DNA of 32,260 nucleotides, from contig NZ_BOLK01000021.1 of the NCBI RefSeq assembly GCF_016861565.1, positions 1-32,260 of the forward strand. The letters are read 5' to 3'. Below are positions 6,933-14,183 of the stretch, one piece after another; position 1 is the stretch's first letter; every line of letters begins with the position of its first letter. The DNA comes from Secundilactobacillus yichangensis. Lineage in GTDB: Bacteria > Bacillota > Bacilli > Lactobacillales > Lactobacillaceae. The translations under genes and the position numbers were made by a program. The notes beneath the pieces are model-generated. The model had not been told where the DNA came from and made no database searches. It was given only the letters and a program-made list of their open reading frames with translations.

Positions 6933-7883
6933 ATGAATAATAAAGACCACGTTACAAAGGGAATTTTGTTAGCCCTGTTTGCTTCGACTATGTGGGGCAT
7001 TTCCGGGACGGTTCTGCAATACATTTCGCAAAACCAGCATATTCCGGCTGCCTGGTTTTTATCGGCGCGGACTTTGGGTGCAGGAATCTTGCTGATGATT
7101 ATTGGTACATTTACGTCCCGGGGACACATTTTTTCAATTTTCAAGTCCTGGCGGCTAGTTGGTTCATTGCTAGCCTACTCAATATTGGGACTAGGTGCCA
7201 ACTTGCTGACGTTTTATATGTCTGTACAGACTGGTAACGCTGCGTCGGCCACAATTCTGCAGTACCTTAGTCCACTTTTTATCGTGGTTGGCAGTTTAAC
7301 CTTTAAACACGAAGTCCCTTATCGGAGTGATTTGATTGCCTTTGCCGTTTCGATGCTAGGCGTGTTCTTAGCCATTACGAAAGGCAACGTGTCACAGCTG
7401 GCAATTCCGTTTAATGCACTTGTTTGGGGAATTGGTTCTGGCATAACCGCAGCCTTCTACGTGACGTTACCCCGGCCAATTGTCAAAGCCGGTGGTTCAC
7501 CAATCTTGATACTGGGGTGGGGAACACTGATCTCTGGCATACTGTTTAATGTCCACCAGCCGGTTTGGGTTAATACCCCGCCAATTACCACTAACCTGGT
7601 ATTATCGATGCTTACTGTGATCGTGTTGGGGACTATCTTGCCGTTTTGCTTGCTGCTTGTCAGCAGTAACTACGCGCCATCAGATGTGATCAGTATTGTG
7701 GATGCCGCTCAGCCAGTAGTGACCTTTATTTTGAGCGTAGTTTTCTTAGGGTTGCAGATCAGCTGGGTGGAAGTCTTTGGTTCTGTATTGGTGGTAGTCG
7801 CCATTTATTTATTGCAGCGTGGCCGGGCAAAGAGCATGCGATCCAGTACGCTAACTATCAGTGATGAAATAGAGCCAGATTAA
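6933..7883 (+). CDS. DMT superfamily (EamA) transporter
   Basis: A 316-residue membrane protein with about ten hydrophobic helices arranged as two EamA repeats. The first contains GILLALFASTMWGISGTVLQ and NAASATILQYLSPLFIVV; the second contains VWGIGSGITAAFYVTLPRP and a final YAPSDVISIVDAAQPVVTFI segment, the typical proline- and glutamine-marked ends of each repeat. Members export amino acids, nucleosides or other small metabolites by proton exchange; the substrate cannot be predicted from sequence alone. The ATG at 6933 has CGGGAG 8 bases ahead and is preferred to the in-frame ATG at 6882, which lies in the promoter. The gene is monocistronic. Confidence 0.88.
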   Translation: MNNKDHVTKGILLALFASTMWGISGTVLQYISQNQHIPAAWFLSARTLGAGILLMIIGTFTSRGHIFSIFKSWRLVGSLLAYSILGLGANLLTFYMSVQTGNAASATILQYLSPLFIVVGSLTFKHEVPYRSDLIAFAVSMLGVFLAITKGNVSQLAIPFNALVWGIGSGITAAFYVTLPRPIVKAGGSPILILGWGTLISGILFNVHQPVWVNTPPITTNLVLSMLTVIVLGTILPFCLLLVSSNYAPSDVISIVDAAQPVVTFILSVVFLGLQISWVEVFGSVLVVVAIYLLQRGRAKSMRSSTLTISDEIEPD

Positions 7884-7907
7884 TTAGCACGGAATACTAA
7901 AAACATC

Positions 7908-7936
7908 TTGCACTTTTCTCATACTATTGTTAAAAT
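7908..7936 (+). promoter_or_regulatory. Promoter of the amino acid permease leader
   Basis: TTGCAC (7908-7913), exactly 17 bases, TAAAAT (7931-7936). Transcription would start near 7943, about 23 bases ahead of the leader-peptide start codon. Confidence 0.75.
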
Positions 7937-7965
7937 ACTCTCATTAACACAGAAGGGAGTGCCAT

Positions 7966-8046
7966 ATGATGCTAATCAATCGTTTAAGTTCAACTTCACA
8001 GCGATTTTTCTTCTTTAACCAGCCTGGCTATCAACCAGTAAGTTAG
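7966..8046 (+). CDS. Phenylalanine-rich leader peptide of the permease attenuator
   Basis: A 26-codon open frame that begins ATG ATG and has AAGGGAG (7953-7959) 6 bases ahead. It contains four consecutive phenylalanine codons (8005-8016, TTT TTC TTC TTT) inside QRFFFFNQPGYQ and ends in TAG. A run of one amino acid in a tiny peptide upstream of a terminator and an amino acid permease is the hallmark of ribosome-mediated attenuation (compare enteric pheA and pheST leaders). The Phe codons overlap a segment (8014-8024) complementary to 8115-8125, so a ribosome stalled there would mask it. The peptide itself probably has no function after release. The second ATG (7969) is an equally possible start. 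Confidence 0.8.
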   Translation: MMLINRLSSTSQRFFFFNQPGYQPVS

Positions 8047-8160
8047 AGAAGTTGCTATTAGCATGGCACTTATCACTATTGGTCAGACAGCTAGGCGAAA
8101 CGCTTGGGCTGTCTGGCTGGTTAAAACACCAGCGGACAACGTGGTCCCTGGTGTTTTTTG
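8014..8160 (+). promoter_or_regulatory. Phe-responsive transcription attenuator (mutually exclusive RNA structures)
   Basis: Four structures can be drawn. (a) Leader segment TTTAACCAGCC (8014-8024) pairs perfectly with GGCTGGTTAAA (8115-8125). (b) An intermediate hairpin, CAGACAGC (8084-8091) with GCTGTCTG (8108-8115), continues inward to GCG-AAA-CGC. (c) Antiterminator: 8111-8114 and 8116-8121 pair with 8128-8137 (10 bp, G8115 bulged). (d) Terminator 8123-8160. Structure (c) consumes the 5' arm of (d). Structure (a) blocks (c) and leaves most of (d) free. A ribosome paused on the Phe codons covers 8014-8024, favouring (c) and read-through; a ribosome at the stop codon leaves (a) possible, favouring termination. 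No T-box motif is present. Confidence 0.75.
8123..8160 (+). terminator. Attenuator terminator upstream of the permease
   Basis: AAAACACCAG (8123-8132) pairs with CTGGTGTTTT (8148-8157); inside it GGAC (8134-8137) pairs with GTCC (8144-8147), with C8133 bulged. T's run from 8154 to 8159. It lies between the leader peptide and the permease, 56 bases ahead of the permease start. Confidence 0.85.
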
Positions 8161-8215
8161 TTGGTCTGACCGTTAGTGTTCACCTGTTGAATCATAATTA
8201 TGAGGAGGAACAAAT

Positions 8216-9628
8216 ATGGAGAACACAGTGGTCTCACGAGTATTCGGTCGGCTGGCCAAAAAAGAATCACTCGACCGGTATTTAGATAAGGACAGTCTGT
8301 TAGAGAAATCAATGGACGCAAAGGATTTACTATTATTAGGGGTGGGTACCGTTATTGGAACCGGGATCTTTATTCTTCCGGGGACGGTAGCAGCTTTATA
8401 TAGCGGCCCCGGAATTGTAGTGTCATTCGTTTTGGCAGCGTTAGTGTGTGCTACGGCCGCCATGTGTTACGCGGAGTTTTCTTCTGCATTGCCCGTTGCC
8501 GGTAGTGCTTATTCTTACGGTAACATTGTTTTCGGCGAGTTCATCGGCTGGGTAATTGGCTGGGCATTGATTCTAGAATACATGCTCTCCGTGGCGGCGG
8601 TTTCTACCGGCTGGTCGGCATATCTGGTGTCATTTTTGAAGGGGATGGGAATCAACATCCCTAAGGCAATTACCGGCAGCTTTGATCCGGCTCATGGCAC
8701 TTACTTCAACCTTTTTGCCATTCTGATCGTACTAGCAATCAGTTTATTGCTGACTCAGGGGGTTAAAACCTCTACGCGGATCAATAACATTATTGTCGTC
8801 GCTAAGATTGCTATTATTATTTTATTCGTCGTAGTTGGTATTTTCTACGTTAAGCCTAGCAACTGGTCGCCGTTCGCGCCATATGGCTCCCATGGTATTA
8901 TGCGAGGGGCATCACTGGTTTTCTACGCTTACCTCGGGTTTGACTGCGTGTCAGCCTCAGCTGCGGAAGTTAAAAACCCCAAGAAAAATATGCCGATTGG
9001 GATTATCGGGACCTTGATCATCTGTACTTTGCTGTATATGGCAGTGGCTGCTGTCTTAACTGGAATGGTGTCGTACACGAAATTAAACGTTGCGGCACCA
9101 GTGTCCTACGCGCTTCAGATTGTTAACCAAAACTGGGTGGCCGGAATTATCTCCATTGGCGCGTTGGCTGGTATGTTCACCATGATGCTGTCGATGATTT
9201 ATAGTTCATCACGCCTGATCTATTCGATTGGTCGTGACGGTTTATTGCCTAAGGGCTTAGGTAAAATCGAAATGAAGCACCAAGTACCTAGTCGTAGTTT
9301 ACTGGCTGTGACCGTTGTCATTGCAGTTATGGGTGGCTTAGTATCACTGGATCGTTTGACTCAGCTAGTTAATATTGGGACGTTGATTGCCTTCACCATG
9401 ATGTCCTTGGGTGTTCTGCCATTGCGGAAGCGCCAGAATCTGGAGAATACGGGTTTTAAGGTACCGCTGTACCCATTTCTACCAATTATTTCAGCCGGAC
9501 TCTGCATCTGGATGTTATTGCAGCTCCCATTAGAAACTTGGGTGGTTTCTGGAATTTGGTTTGCTATCGGGGTGGTTATTTATGCCACTTACGGTGTGCG
9601 TCACAGTTTACTGAATAAGAAAGCTTAA
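8216..9628 (+). CDS. APC family amino acid permease (CAT/YfnA-like)
   Basis: A 470-residue transporter with twelve predicted membrane helices. The first helix has the substrate-backbone motif LLLLGVGTVIGTGIFILPG (residues ~39-57); the conserved block YAYLGFDCVSASAAEVKNPKK lies near residue 240 and VPSRSL near 360. This pattern fits the APC superfamily cation/amino acid branch (YfnA, BcaP, GkApcT). It imports amino acids with protons across the cytoplasmic membrane. The branch's substrates vary, so the Phe-rich leader ahead of the gene is the best clue: aromatic uptake is inferred, not shown. GAGGAGGAA lies 5 bases before the ATG. The gene is monocistronic, and expression should rise when charged tRNA-Phe is scarce. 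Confidence 0.9.
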   Translation: MENTVVSRVFGRLAKKESLDRYLDKDSLLEKSMDAKDLLLLGVGTVIGTGIFILPGTVAALYSGPGIVVSFVLAALVCATAAMCYAEFSSALPVAGSAYSYGNIVFGEFIGWVIGWALILEYMLSVAAVSTGWSAYLVSFLKGMGINIPKAITGSFDPAHGTYFNLFAILIVLAISLLLTQGVKTSTRINNIIVVAKIAIIILFVVVGIFYVKPSNWSPFAPYGSHGIMRGASLVFYAYLGFDCVSASAAEVKNPKKNMPIGIIGTLIICTLLYMAVAAVLTGMVSYTKLNVAAPVSYALQIVNQNWVAGIISIGALAGMFTMMLSMIYSSSRLIYSIGRDGLLPKGLGKIEMKHQVPSRSLLAVTVVIAVMGGLVSLDRLTQLVNIGTLIAFTMMSLGVLPLRKRQNLENTGFKVPLYPFLPIISAGLCIWMLLQLPLETWVVSGIWFAIGVVIYATYGVRHSLLNKKA

Positions 9629-9680
9629 TTAAAAAATAGTCTGCTCGACAAGTTTGATACTTGTGGGCAGACCATTTTTA
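9627..9680. terminator. Bidirectional terminator between permease and LCP gene
   Basis: Long imperfect palindrome: TTAATTAAAAAAT pairs with ATTTTTAATTAA (9674-9685), GTCTGC (9639-9644) with GCAGAC (9667-9672) and CAAG (9649-9652) with CTTG (9660-9663). It has T-runs on both strands and serves the converging genes. Confidence 0.85.
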
Positions 9681-9681
9681 A

Positions 9682-10752
9682 TTAATTTGAAGCGGCTTGA
9701 GAACCGTTATTATCGTAGACCGTATACGTTGGGTTATTGCCTGATTGCCAGTCGAAACCGTTTTTGGTGTTTTGCTGATTTTCTTGCGTGTTGAAGTTAT
9801 CTAAGGTTTGCTTGGACATTCCCAATGAAGTTCTCAGTAGGTCAGAGGTACGCTGAAGTGTTTTACTAGCAGGAACCTGATAGGAAGCGGCATCGATGTA
9901 AGCACCGACCCCCTTTAGGCTAGACTTCTTAACGTGTTTCACGGAATCCTTGTCGTTCTCAGCCAAACCAACCATATCGTTGAATGACAGATTAGTTTTC
10001 ATATTGCTGGACATTAAGTTTAATAGTTTTTGGTACATGGTGACGTTGCCTGTTTTAGTCACTTTTTTGACGATTTGCTGGATTACCTGCTGCTGTCGTT
10101 TTTGACGACCGTAATCACCGTTGGGATCTTCGTATCGCATTCGTGCAAATGCCAGCGCCTGCTTGCCGTTTAAATGCGCTTTTCCCTTTTTAAACGACAT
10201 GTGAGTGTGCGAGTCGCTCCATGAAAACGGAACGTTGACGTTCACACCGCCGATTGCGTTGACCACTTTTTCAAGGCCGCCCATGTTGATCAAGGCGTAG
10301 TAGTTAATCGGAACGTTTAGAAGATTTTCAACGGTTTTCATTGAAGTTGACGCACCGCCAACAGTATACGCTGCGTTGATCTTTTCGGTATCGTTAGTGC
10401 CCGCAATTTTGACTAAAGTATCACGGGGGATACTGACCATGGTAGCTTTTTTGGTCTGCGGATTAATGGTGACGACCATGATGGTATCCGTTCGGCCTTT
10501 ATCCGTTCGGCCCAAAGCACCAGTATCAGTTCCCATTAATAAGATACTGACAGGTTTTGAAGTGGCAACTTTGGTTTTACTGGCACCGTGGGCAGCCAAG
10601 TACGTTTTATCAATACTGGATTTAGTTTTGTAGGCGACATAGGCTGCGCTCCCACCAAGTACGACGAAAATTAAAAATAGCGTCCAAATAATATATGACC
10701 GTTTTTTGAACCGCCGTTTGGGTGTTAAGTGCTTCGGGTCTTGAGTTTGCAT
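9682..10752 (-). CDS. LytR-CpsA-Psr (LCP) family cell-envelope glycopolymer ligase
   Basis: A 356-residue type II membrane protein with a basic cytoplasmic N-terminus (PKRRFKKR), one membrane helix at ~20-42 and an extracellular LCP domain at ~68-235. Conserved residues are visible: LLMGTD (Asp75), GRTDT (Arg87, Asp89), SIPRDT (Arg110, Asp111) and the FARMRYED...GDYGRQKRQQ block with its series of arginines. LCP enzymes move wall teichoic acid or polysaccharide from polyprenyl-phosphate carriers to peptidoglycan. The C-terminal ~60 residues are Asn/Gln-rich (QENQQNTKNGFDWQSGNN), likely a flexible tail. AAGGAG (10759-10764) precedes the ATG. The gene is monocistronic; the specific glycopolymer is unknown. 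Confidence 0.93.
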   Translation of the reverse strand: MQTQDPKHLTPKRRFKKRSYIIWTLFLIFVVLGGSAAYVAYKTKSSIDKTYLAAHGASKTKVATSKPVSILLMGTDTGALGRTDKGRTDTIMVVTINPQTKKATMVSIPRDTLVKIAGTNDTEKINAAYTVGGASTSMKTVENLLNVPINYYALINMGGLEKVVNAIGGVNVNVPFSWSDSHTHMSFKKGKAHLNGKQALAFARMRYEDPNGDYGRQKRQQQVIQQIVKKVTKTGNVTMYQKLLNLMSSNMKTNLSFNDMVGLAENDKDSVKHVKKSSLKGVGAYIDAASYQVPASKTLQRTSDLLRTSLGMSKQTLDNFNTQENQQNTKNGFDWQSGNNPTYTVYDNNGSQAASN

Positions 10753-11026
10753 AGATGGCTCCTTATTTGAGTAGGTTTAGTGAACTGATTATATGATTGA
10801 AAATGAGAGATTACAAACGTAATTATAAAGAATAAAGGATAAATGAGGTATTTTGAAGTTCAAGTCGATGAATGTAAATAAAACTTAAAGTATCTTAAGG
10901 TTGCTGTCGGCTGTCTGAATCCCTAGGGGGCAATGTTATTAGCAGTTGTGAGTGCAATTAATACCAACCGTACAATGATTGCATTATACTGAAACCCAAA
11001 GCATTCAGCTTAGAAAGGATTTGATA

Positions 11027-12424
11027 TTGTTGACAGTTTTTAGTGCATTTAGTAATGAACAAATCATTGAATTTTTAAAATCACAAGTGACTGATGGTGA
11101 TGTTTTCACCGATGCAGCTACTTTGAAAAAGCAGTCATTCAGCTCGAAAATGACCAGTGATGACAGCGGTTTGGCTTTAGCTTATATTGAGGCAAAGTCT
11201 ACCGAGGATATTCAAGGTGTCATGCGGACTGCTCGGAAGTTTCATATTTCAGTTATTCCGCAAGATCAATATACCAGTACAGTAGTGGGAGCTGATGGCT
11301 TGGAAGGCAGTTTCGTGCTCTCAACTAAGCAGATGAACCACATTAAAGAAATTAGCAAGGCTGATTCACTGGCTGTTGTGGAACCGGGGGTCATTAATGG
11401 TGATTTGGATAAAGCTGCCCGTGAACAGGGCATGTTTTACGCCCCAGATCCAGGTTCCAAGCCAATTTCAGGGATCGGTGGTAACGTGGCGACTAATGCT
11501 GGTGGCATGAGCACCGTGAAGTATGGTGCTACCAAGGACAATGTGCTGGGCTTGAAAGTCGTCTTAGCGGATGGCCGCGAGATCAAGCTTGGCGGCCGGA
11601 CCCTCAAGCAAGCTTTCGGTTATAACTTAACCCAGTTATTCGTGGGTTCTGAAGGCACTTTGGGTGTTATTACAGAGGTGACGGTGAAATTAATGCCGGT
11701 TCCAATTGGCAAGCCAACCATGGGAATTGCCTTCTTTGAAAATATGACCAAGCTAGCGGAAGCCGTTGCTGAAATTCGAATCTCAGGGGTTTACCCAACG
11801 ATGCTTGAAGCGCTAGATAATGCCACTATTGAAGCATTGGACAAATATGAGGGTACTCATTACAGCAGTAATAGCGGTGCCATGCTGATCTTTAAAGTGG
11901 ATAATAGCGTACCGGAAGTCGTTGATAAGCTGAAAGAACTGATGGATAAGCACGGTGCAGTGAATGCCACTGTTACAACGGATCCAAAGGAACAGGCTGA
12001 TTTGGAAAAGCTGCGTCGTGATATGCTGCCAGCGGTATTTGCCGGTCAGAATCACATTATGGAAGACATGGCCATGCCACTGTCCAAGCTGGCGCCGATG
12101 ATGGATTATATTCATGATATTGGTGAACAAAAGCACCTGAAGATCTACGTCGCCGGTCACGCTGGAGATGGGAACGTTCACCCAACAATTGTTTGGCCAA
12201 AGGAAGAAACAGAAACACCGCAGGCAGTCGTTGAAGCCCTGCAACTGATGTTCCATAAAACCTTGGAATTGGGCGGTACGATTTCGGGCGAGCATGCCGT
12301 TGGTACGTTGAAGAATCAATGGAATAACGAAGAACTAGGCGAAGATGTGGATCAAATCCAGCATCAGATTAAGGCGCTGTTTGATCCGATGGGAATTTTG
12401 AATCCGAAGAGGAAAATTAATTAG
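11027..12424 (+). CDS. FAD-binding oxidase, GlcD/D-lactate dehydrogenase type
   Basis: A ~465-residue flavoprotein with an N-terminal PCMH-type FAD domain (~50-225) and a C-terminal FAD-linked oxidase domain. Visible signatures are YAPDPGS, GGNVATNAGG, KYGATKDNVLGL, GSEGTLGVITEVTVKL, and near the C-terminus AGHAGDGNVHP and GTISGEHAVG, the family's active-site His and Glu-His motifs. It would oxidise a 2-hydroxy acid such as D-lactate or glycolate at the membrane or in the cytoplasm; the acceptor is unknown. There is no ATG: AAAGGA (11014-11019) lies 7 bases from TTG 11027 and 10 from TTG 11030, so either may be used. The gene is monocistronic and ends in a repeat-rich region. Confidence 0.85.
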   Translation: MLTVFSAFSNEQIIEFLKSQVTDGDVFTDAATLKKQSFSSKMTSDDSGLALAYIEAKSTEDIQGVMRTARKFHISVIPQDQYTSTVVGADGLEGSFVLSTKQMNHIKEISKADSLAVVEPGVINGDLDKAAREQGMFYAPDPGSKPISGIGGNVATNAGGMSTVKYGATKDNVLGLKVVLADGREIKLGGRTLKQAFGYNLTQLFVGSEGTLGVITEVTVKLMPVPIGKPTMGIAFFENMTKLAEAVAEIRISGVYPTMLEALDNATIEALDKYEGTHYSSNSGAMLIFKVDNSVPEVVDKLKELMDKHGAVNATVTTDPKEQADLEKLRRDMLPAVFAGQNHIMEDMAMPLSKLAPMMDYIHDIGEQKHLKIYVAGHAGDGNVHPTIVWPKEETETPQAVVEALQLMFHKTLELGGTISGEHAVGTLKNQWNNEELGEDVDQIQHQIKALFDPMGILNPKRKIN

Positions 12425-12432
12425 AGCGTGAG

Positions 12433-12530
12433 AAAAAACGGGTTGCTCCCAGAGCCTAAGGAGACCCGGCATAAAATCCTGGTTTTGGATTTTTTGTCGG
12501 GTCTCCTTAGGTGGCAGGGAGCAGTTTTTT
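12433..12530. repeat. Large imperfect inverted repeat after the glcD-like gene
   Basis: CCTAAGGAGACCCG (12455-12468) pairs exactly with 12498-12511. Outside it GCTCCC (12445-12450) pairs with GGGAGC (12517-12522) and AAAAAAC (12433-12439) with GTTTTTT (12524-12530). The result is a ~98-base foldback ending in six T's, so it can also terminate transcription. Confidence 0.75.
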
Positions 12531-12674
12531 CGAACGCGTTTAGTCAATGTAAAAGAAAAGCACCGGGGAAAATTCCGGTTTTGAATTTTTAGTTGGAGCG
12601 CCTTAGTCGGCAGGGGGCAGGTTTCCCGAACGCGTTTACTCAATATAACCTAAAAAAGCACCGGGGAAAATTCC
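12481..12674. repeat. Tandem intergenic repeat, two ~97-bp units
   Basis: Unit 1 (12481-12576) and unit 2 (12577-12674) share start GGTTTTG, middle CCTTAG..GGCAGGG.GCAG and CGAACGCGTTTA.TCAAT, and end AAAGCACCGGGGAAAATTCC, with diverged bases between. The head-to-tail arrangement without coding content suggests a dispersed intergenic element that has duplicated. Translation gives only low-complexity repeated frames. Confidence 0.75.
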
Positions 12675-12686
12675 CCAGTGCTTTTT
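12653..12686. terminator. Bidirectional terminator ahead of the def-like gene's 3' end
   Basis: AAAAAGCAC (12653-12661) pairs with GTGCTTTTT (12678-12686), and GGGGAA (12663-12668) with TTCCCC (12671-12676), with one C-A mismatch. T-runs on both strands. It serves the converging glcD-like (+) and deformylase-like (-) genes and forms the end of repeat unit 2. Confidence 0.9.
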
Positions 12687-12689
12687 CAG

Positions 12690-13100
12690 TCAAATCAAAA
12701 TTCCATTCGTATGATCAACCTCATGCTGAATAATCTGAGCAGTGAAGTCCTTAAAGGTCTGCGTGTGTGACTTAAAACTTTGGTCCTGGTACGTCACCTC
12801 AATGGTTTTATATCGGGTCGTTGTCCGCTGGCCTTCTAGTGACAGGCAGCCTTCAGTAGCTTCATAGGGGCCGCTTTTCTTGGTGATTTCTGGATTGATC
12901 ATTGGGATGGATAGCACCCCAAGCTGGATGGCGATGATACGCTTATTCACGCCAATCATGTTAGCGGCGAGGCCAACGGCTCGATTGGTGTTAGCTTTCA
13001 GTGTATCTACCAGATCAGTTACTGCATCAGCATCTGCTTCGGTAGCACGGGTGGCTTTTCGGGAAAGAAACGCTTGGTTATGGTTGATTTCTTTGATCAT
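12690..13100 (-). CDS. Peptide deformylase-like protein (second PDF)
   Basis: A 136-residue protein with the three deformylase motifs: motif 1 GLAANMIG (43-50), motif 2 EGCLS (83-87, Cys as metal ligand) and motif 3 QHEVDH (125-130, two His ligands and catalytic Glu). Deformylases remove the formyl group from nascent N-terminal methionine. Classical enzymes have GxGLAAxQ in motif 1; here Asn-Met replaces the region of the conserved Gln, a variant I associate with short secondary PDF-like proteins of lactic acid bacteria, so activity on nascent chains is not certain. The frame could open at TTG 13109, but that codon abuts AAGGAG; ATG 13100 has a 10-base spacing. It follows the FabK-like gene by 17 bases, so the two are co-transcribed. 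Confidence 0.85.
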   Translation of the reverse strand: MIKEINHNQAFLSRKATRATEADADAVTDLVDTLKANTNRAVGLAANMIGVNKRIIAIQLGVLSIPMINPEITKKSGPYEATEGCLSLEGQRTTTRYKTIEVTYQDQSFKSHTQTFKDFTAQIIQHEVDHTNGILI

Positions 13101-13117
13101 GAATGGCAAACTCCTTC

Positions 13118-14023
13118 TTAATATAAATACTCAATAATGGATGGGACACCCTTTGCTAATTCAGCAATAATGGCTTTAACGGGACGAATTTCGTGAATCG
13201 CGCCAGCAATTTGACCAGCCATAAAGCTACCGCGTTCGGTATCCCCATCGATGGCACGCTGCAATGAGCCGGTGGATAATTGCTGAAACAATTTTGAATC
13301 AGTGGTGGCGAGCAACTTTTCGGTTAAGGGTGTTTTTAAACTGCGCACGCGGTTGGCACCAGTTCCGGTAACTACTGTACCAGTGTCGCTGGCTTGAATC
13401 ACGAGTTGTTTGTAATTCTGATCAACGGGTGTTTCCTCAGCCACTAAAAACGCTGTTCCAACTTGAACTCCCGCAGCGCCTAGGGCGAATGCGGCCTTGA
13501 CTCCGGCGCTGGTACCAATACCACCACCAGCAATTACCGGAATATTCACGGCATCTACAACTTGAGGTACCAGTGACATGGTGGTTTCGGTCCCAATGTG
13601 ACCGCCGGATTCCGCGCCTTCAGCCACGACTGCGTTAGCACCAAGGTCAGCCATTTTCTTAGCGATCTCAACGTTGGGAATCACCGGAATAACGGTTGTC
13701 CCTACGTTCAGCAAATTCTGAAGAAACGGTGCGGGGTTACCGGCACTAGTGAAAACCGCCGGTACTGGATCAGCTAGTAGAACGGGTAATAAATCATTGA
13801 TGTTGTTCTGCTGGAGCATCAAATTCACACCAAAGGGCTTCCTAGTGGAGGCGCGGATGGCTTTCAGATCTGCTTGAAGTGACTGAGCGGTTGAGGTGGC
13901 CGTAGTTAAAACACCTAAGCCACCAGCGTTGCTTACGGCAGCAACTAGGACAGGAGTCGAAATTCTGGCCATGGCACCTTGAATAATGGGATTTTGAATG
14001 TGTAGCAGTCGGGTCAATTGCAT
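13118..14023 (-). CDS. FabK-like enoyl-ACP reductase II / nitronate monooxygenase family
   Basis: A 301-residue FMN-dependent TIM-barrel protein. Visible features: NPIIQGAMARIS at the N-terminus, SNAGGLGVL (31-39), KPFGVNLML (62-70), AEGAESGGHIG (134-144, His142 in the catalytic position), PVIAGGGIG (162-170, FMN phosphate binding) and SFMAGQIAGAI near the C-terminus, a FabK hallmark. FabK reduces enoyl-ACP in fatty acid synthesis; relatives oxidise nitronates. The lone location, away from any fab cluster, leaves the role open. A strong ribosome site (AAAGGAGGA) precedes the ATG. It is the first gene of a two-gene operon with the deformylase-like gene. Confidence 0.82.
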   Translation of the reverse strand: MQLTRLLHIQNPIIQGAMARISTPVLVAAVSNAGGLGVLTTATSTAQSLQADLKAIRASTRKPFGVNLMLQQNNINDLLPVLLADPVPAVFTSAGNPAPFLQNLLNVGTTVIPVIPNVEIAKKMADLGANAVVAEGAESGGHIGTETTMSLVPQVVDAVNIPVIAGGGIGTSAGVKAAFALGAAGVQVGTAFLVAEETPVDQNYKQLVIQASDTGTVVTGTGANRVRSLKTPLTEKLLATTDSKLFQQLSTGSLQRAIDGDTERGSFMAGQIAGAIHEIRPVKAIIAELAKGVPSIIEYLY

Positions 14024-14115
14024 ATGGATAATCCTCCTTTAATACAGCAATAACGTGACGAGTTCAATTCACTTAAAAGAATACCATGAATCGACCGAAC
14101 AGCAACACTTGAGAT

Positions 14116-14156
14116 GCAAAAAGCGATGAATCCGTTTAGATTGGATTCATCGCTTT
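14116..14156 (-). terminator. Terminator of the panE-like gene
   Basis: AAAGCGATGAATCC (14120-14133) and its exact complement (14143-14156) form a 14-bp stem with a 9-base loop. On the minus strand the stem is followed by TTTTT, 28 bases after the panE-like stop. Confidence 0.9.
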
Positions 14157-14183
14157 AACATTAGTCAAGGATTAATTAGAAGT

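Noticed and set aside
7966-8160. T-box riboswitch ahead of the APC permease
   Set aside because: No AGGGTGG-type T-box sequence, no stem I features, and there is a translated leader peptide with a Phe run; ribosome-mediated attenuation explains it better.
11813-12319. 168-codon minus-strand frame
   Set aside because: Antisense shadow of the glcD-like flavoprotein gene; no ribosome site and implausible protein composition.
12335-12643. 102-codon minus-strand frame with internally repeated residues
   Set aside because: The repetition is explained by translation of the tandem ~97-bp DNA repeat; it also overlaps the end of the glcD-like gene.
12481-12674. Two similar ~97-bp units as a possible CRISPR remnant
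   Set aside because: The units are contiguous and diverged throughout, with no short constant repeat alternating with unique spacers and no cas gene nearby.
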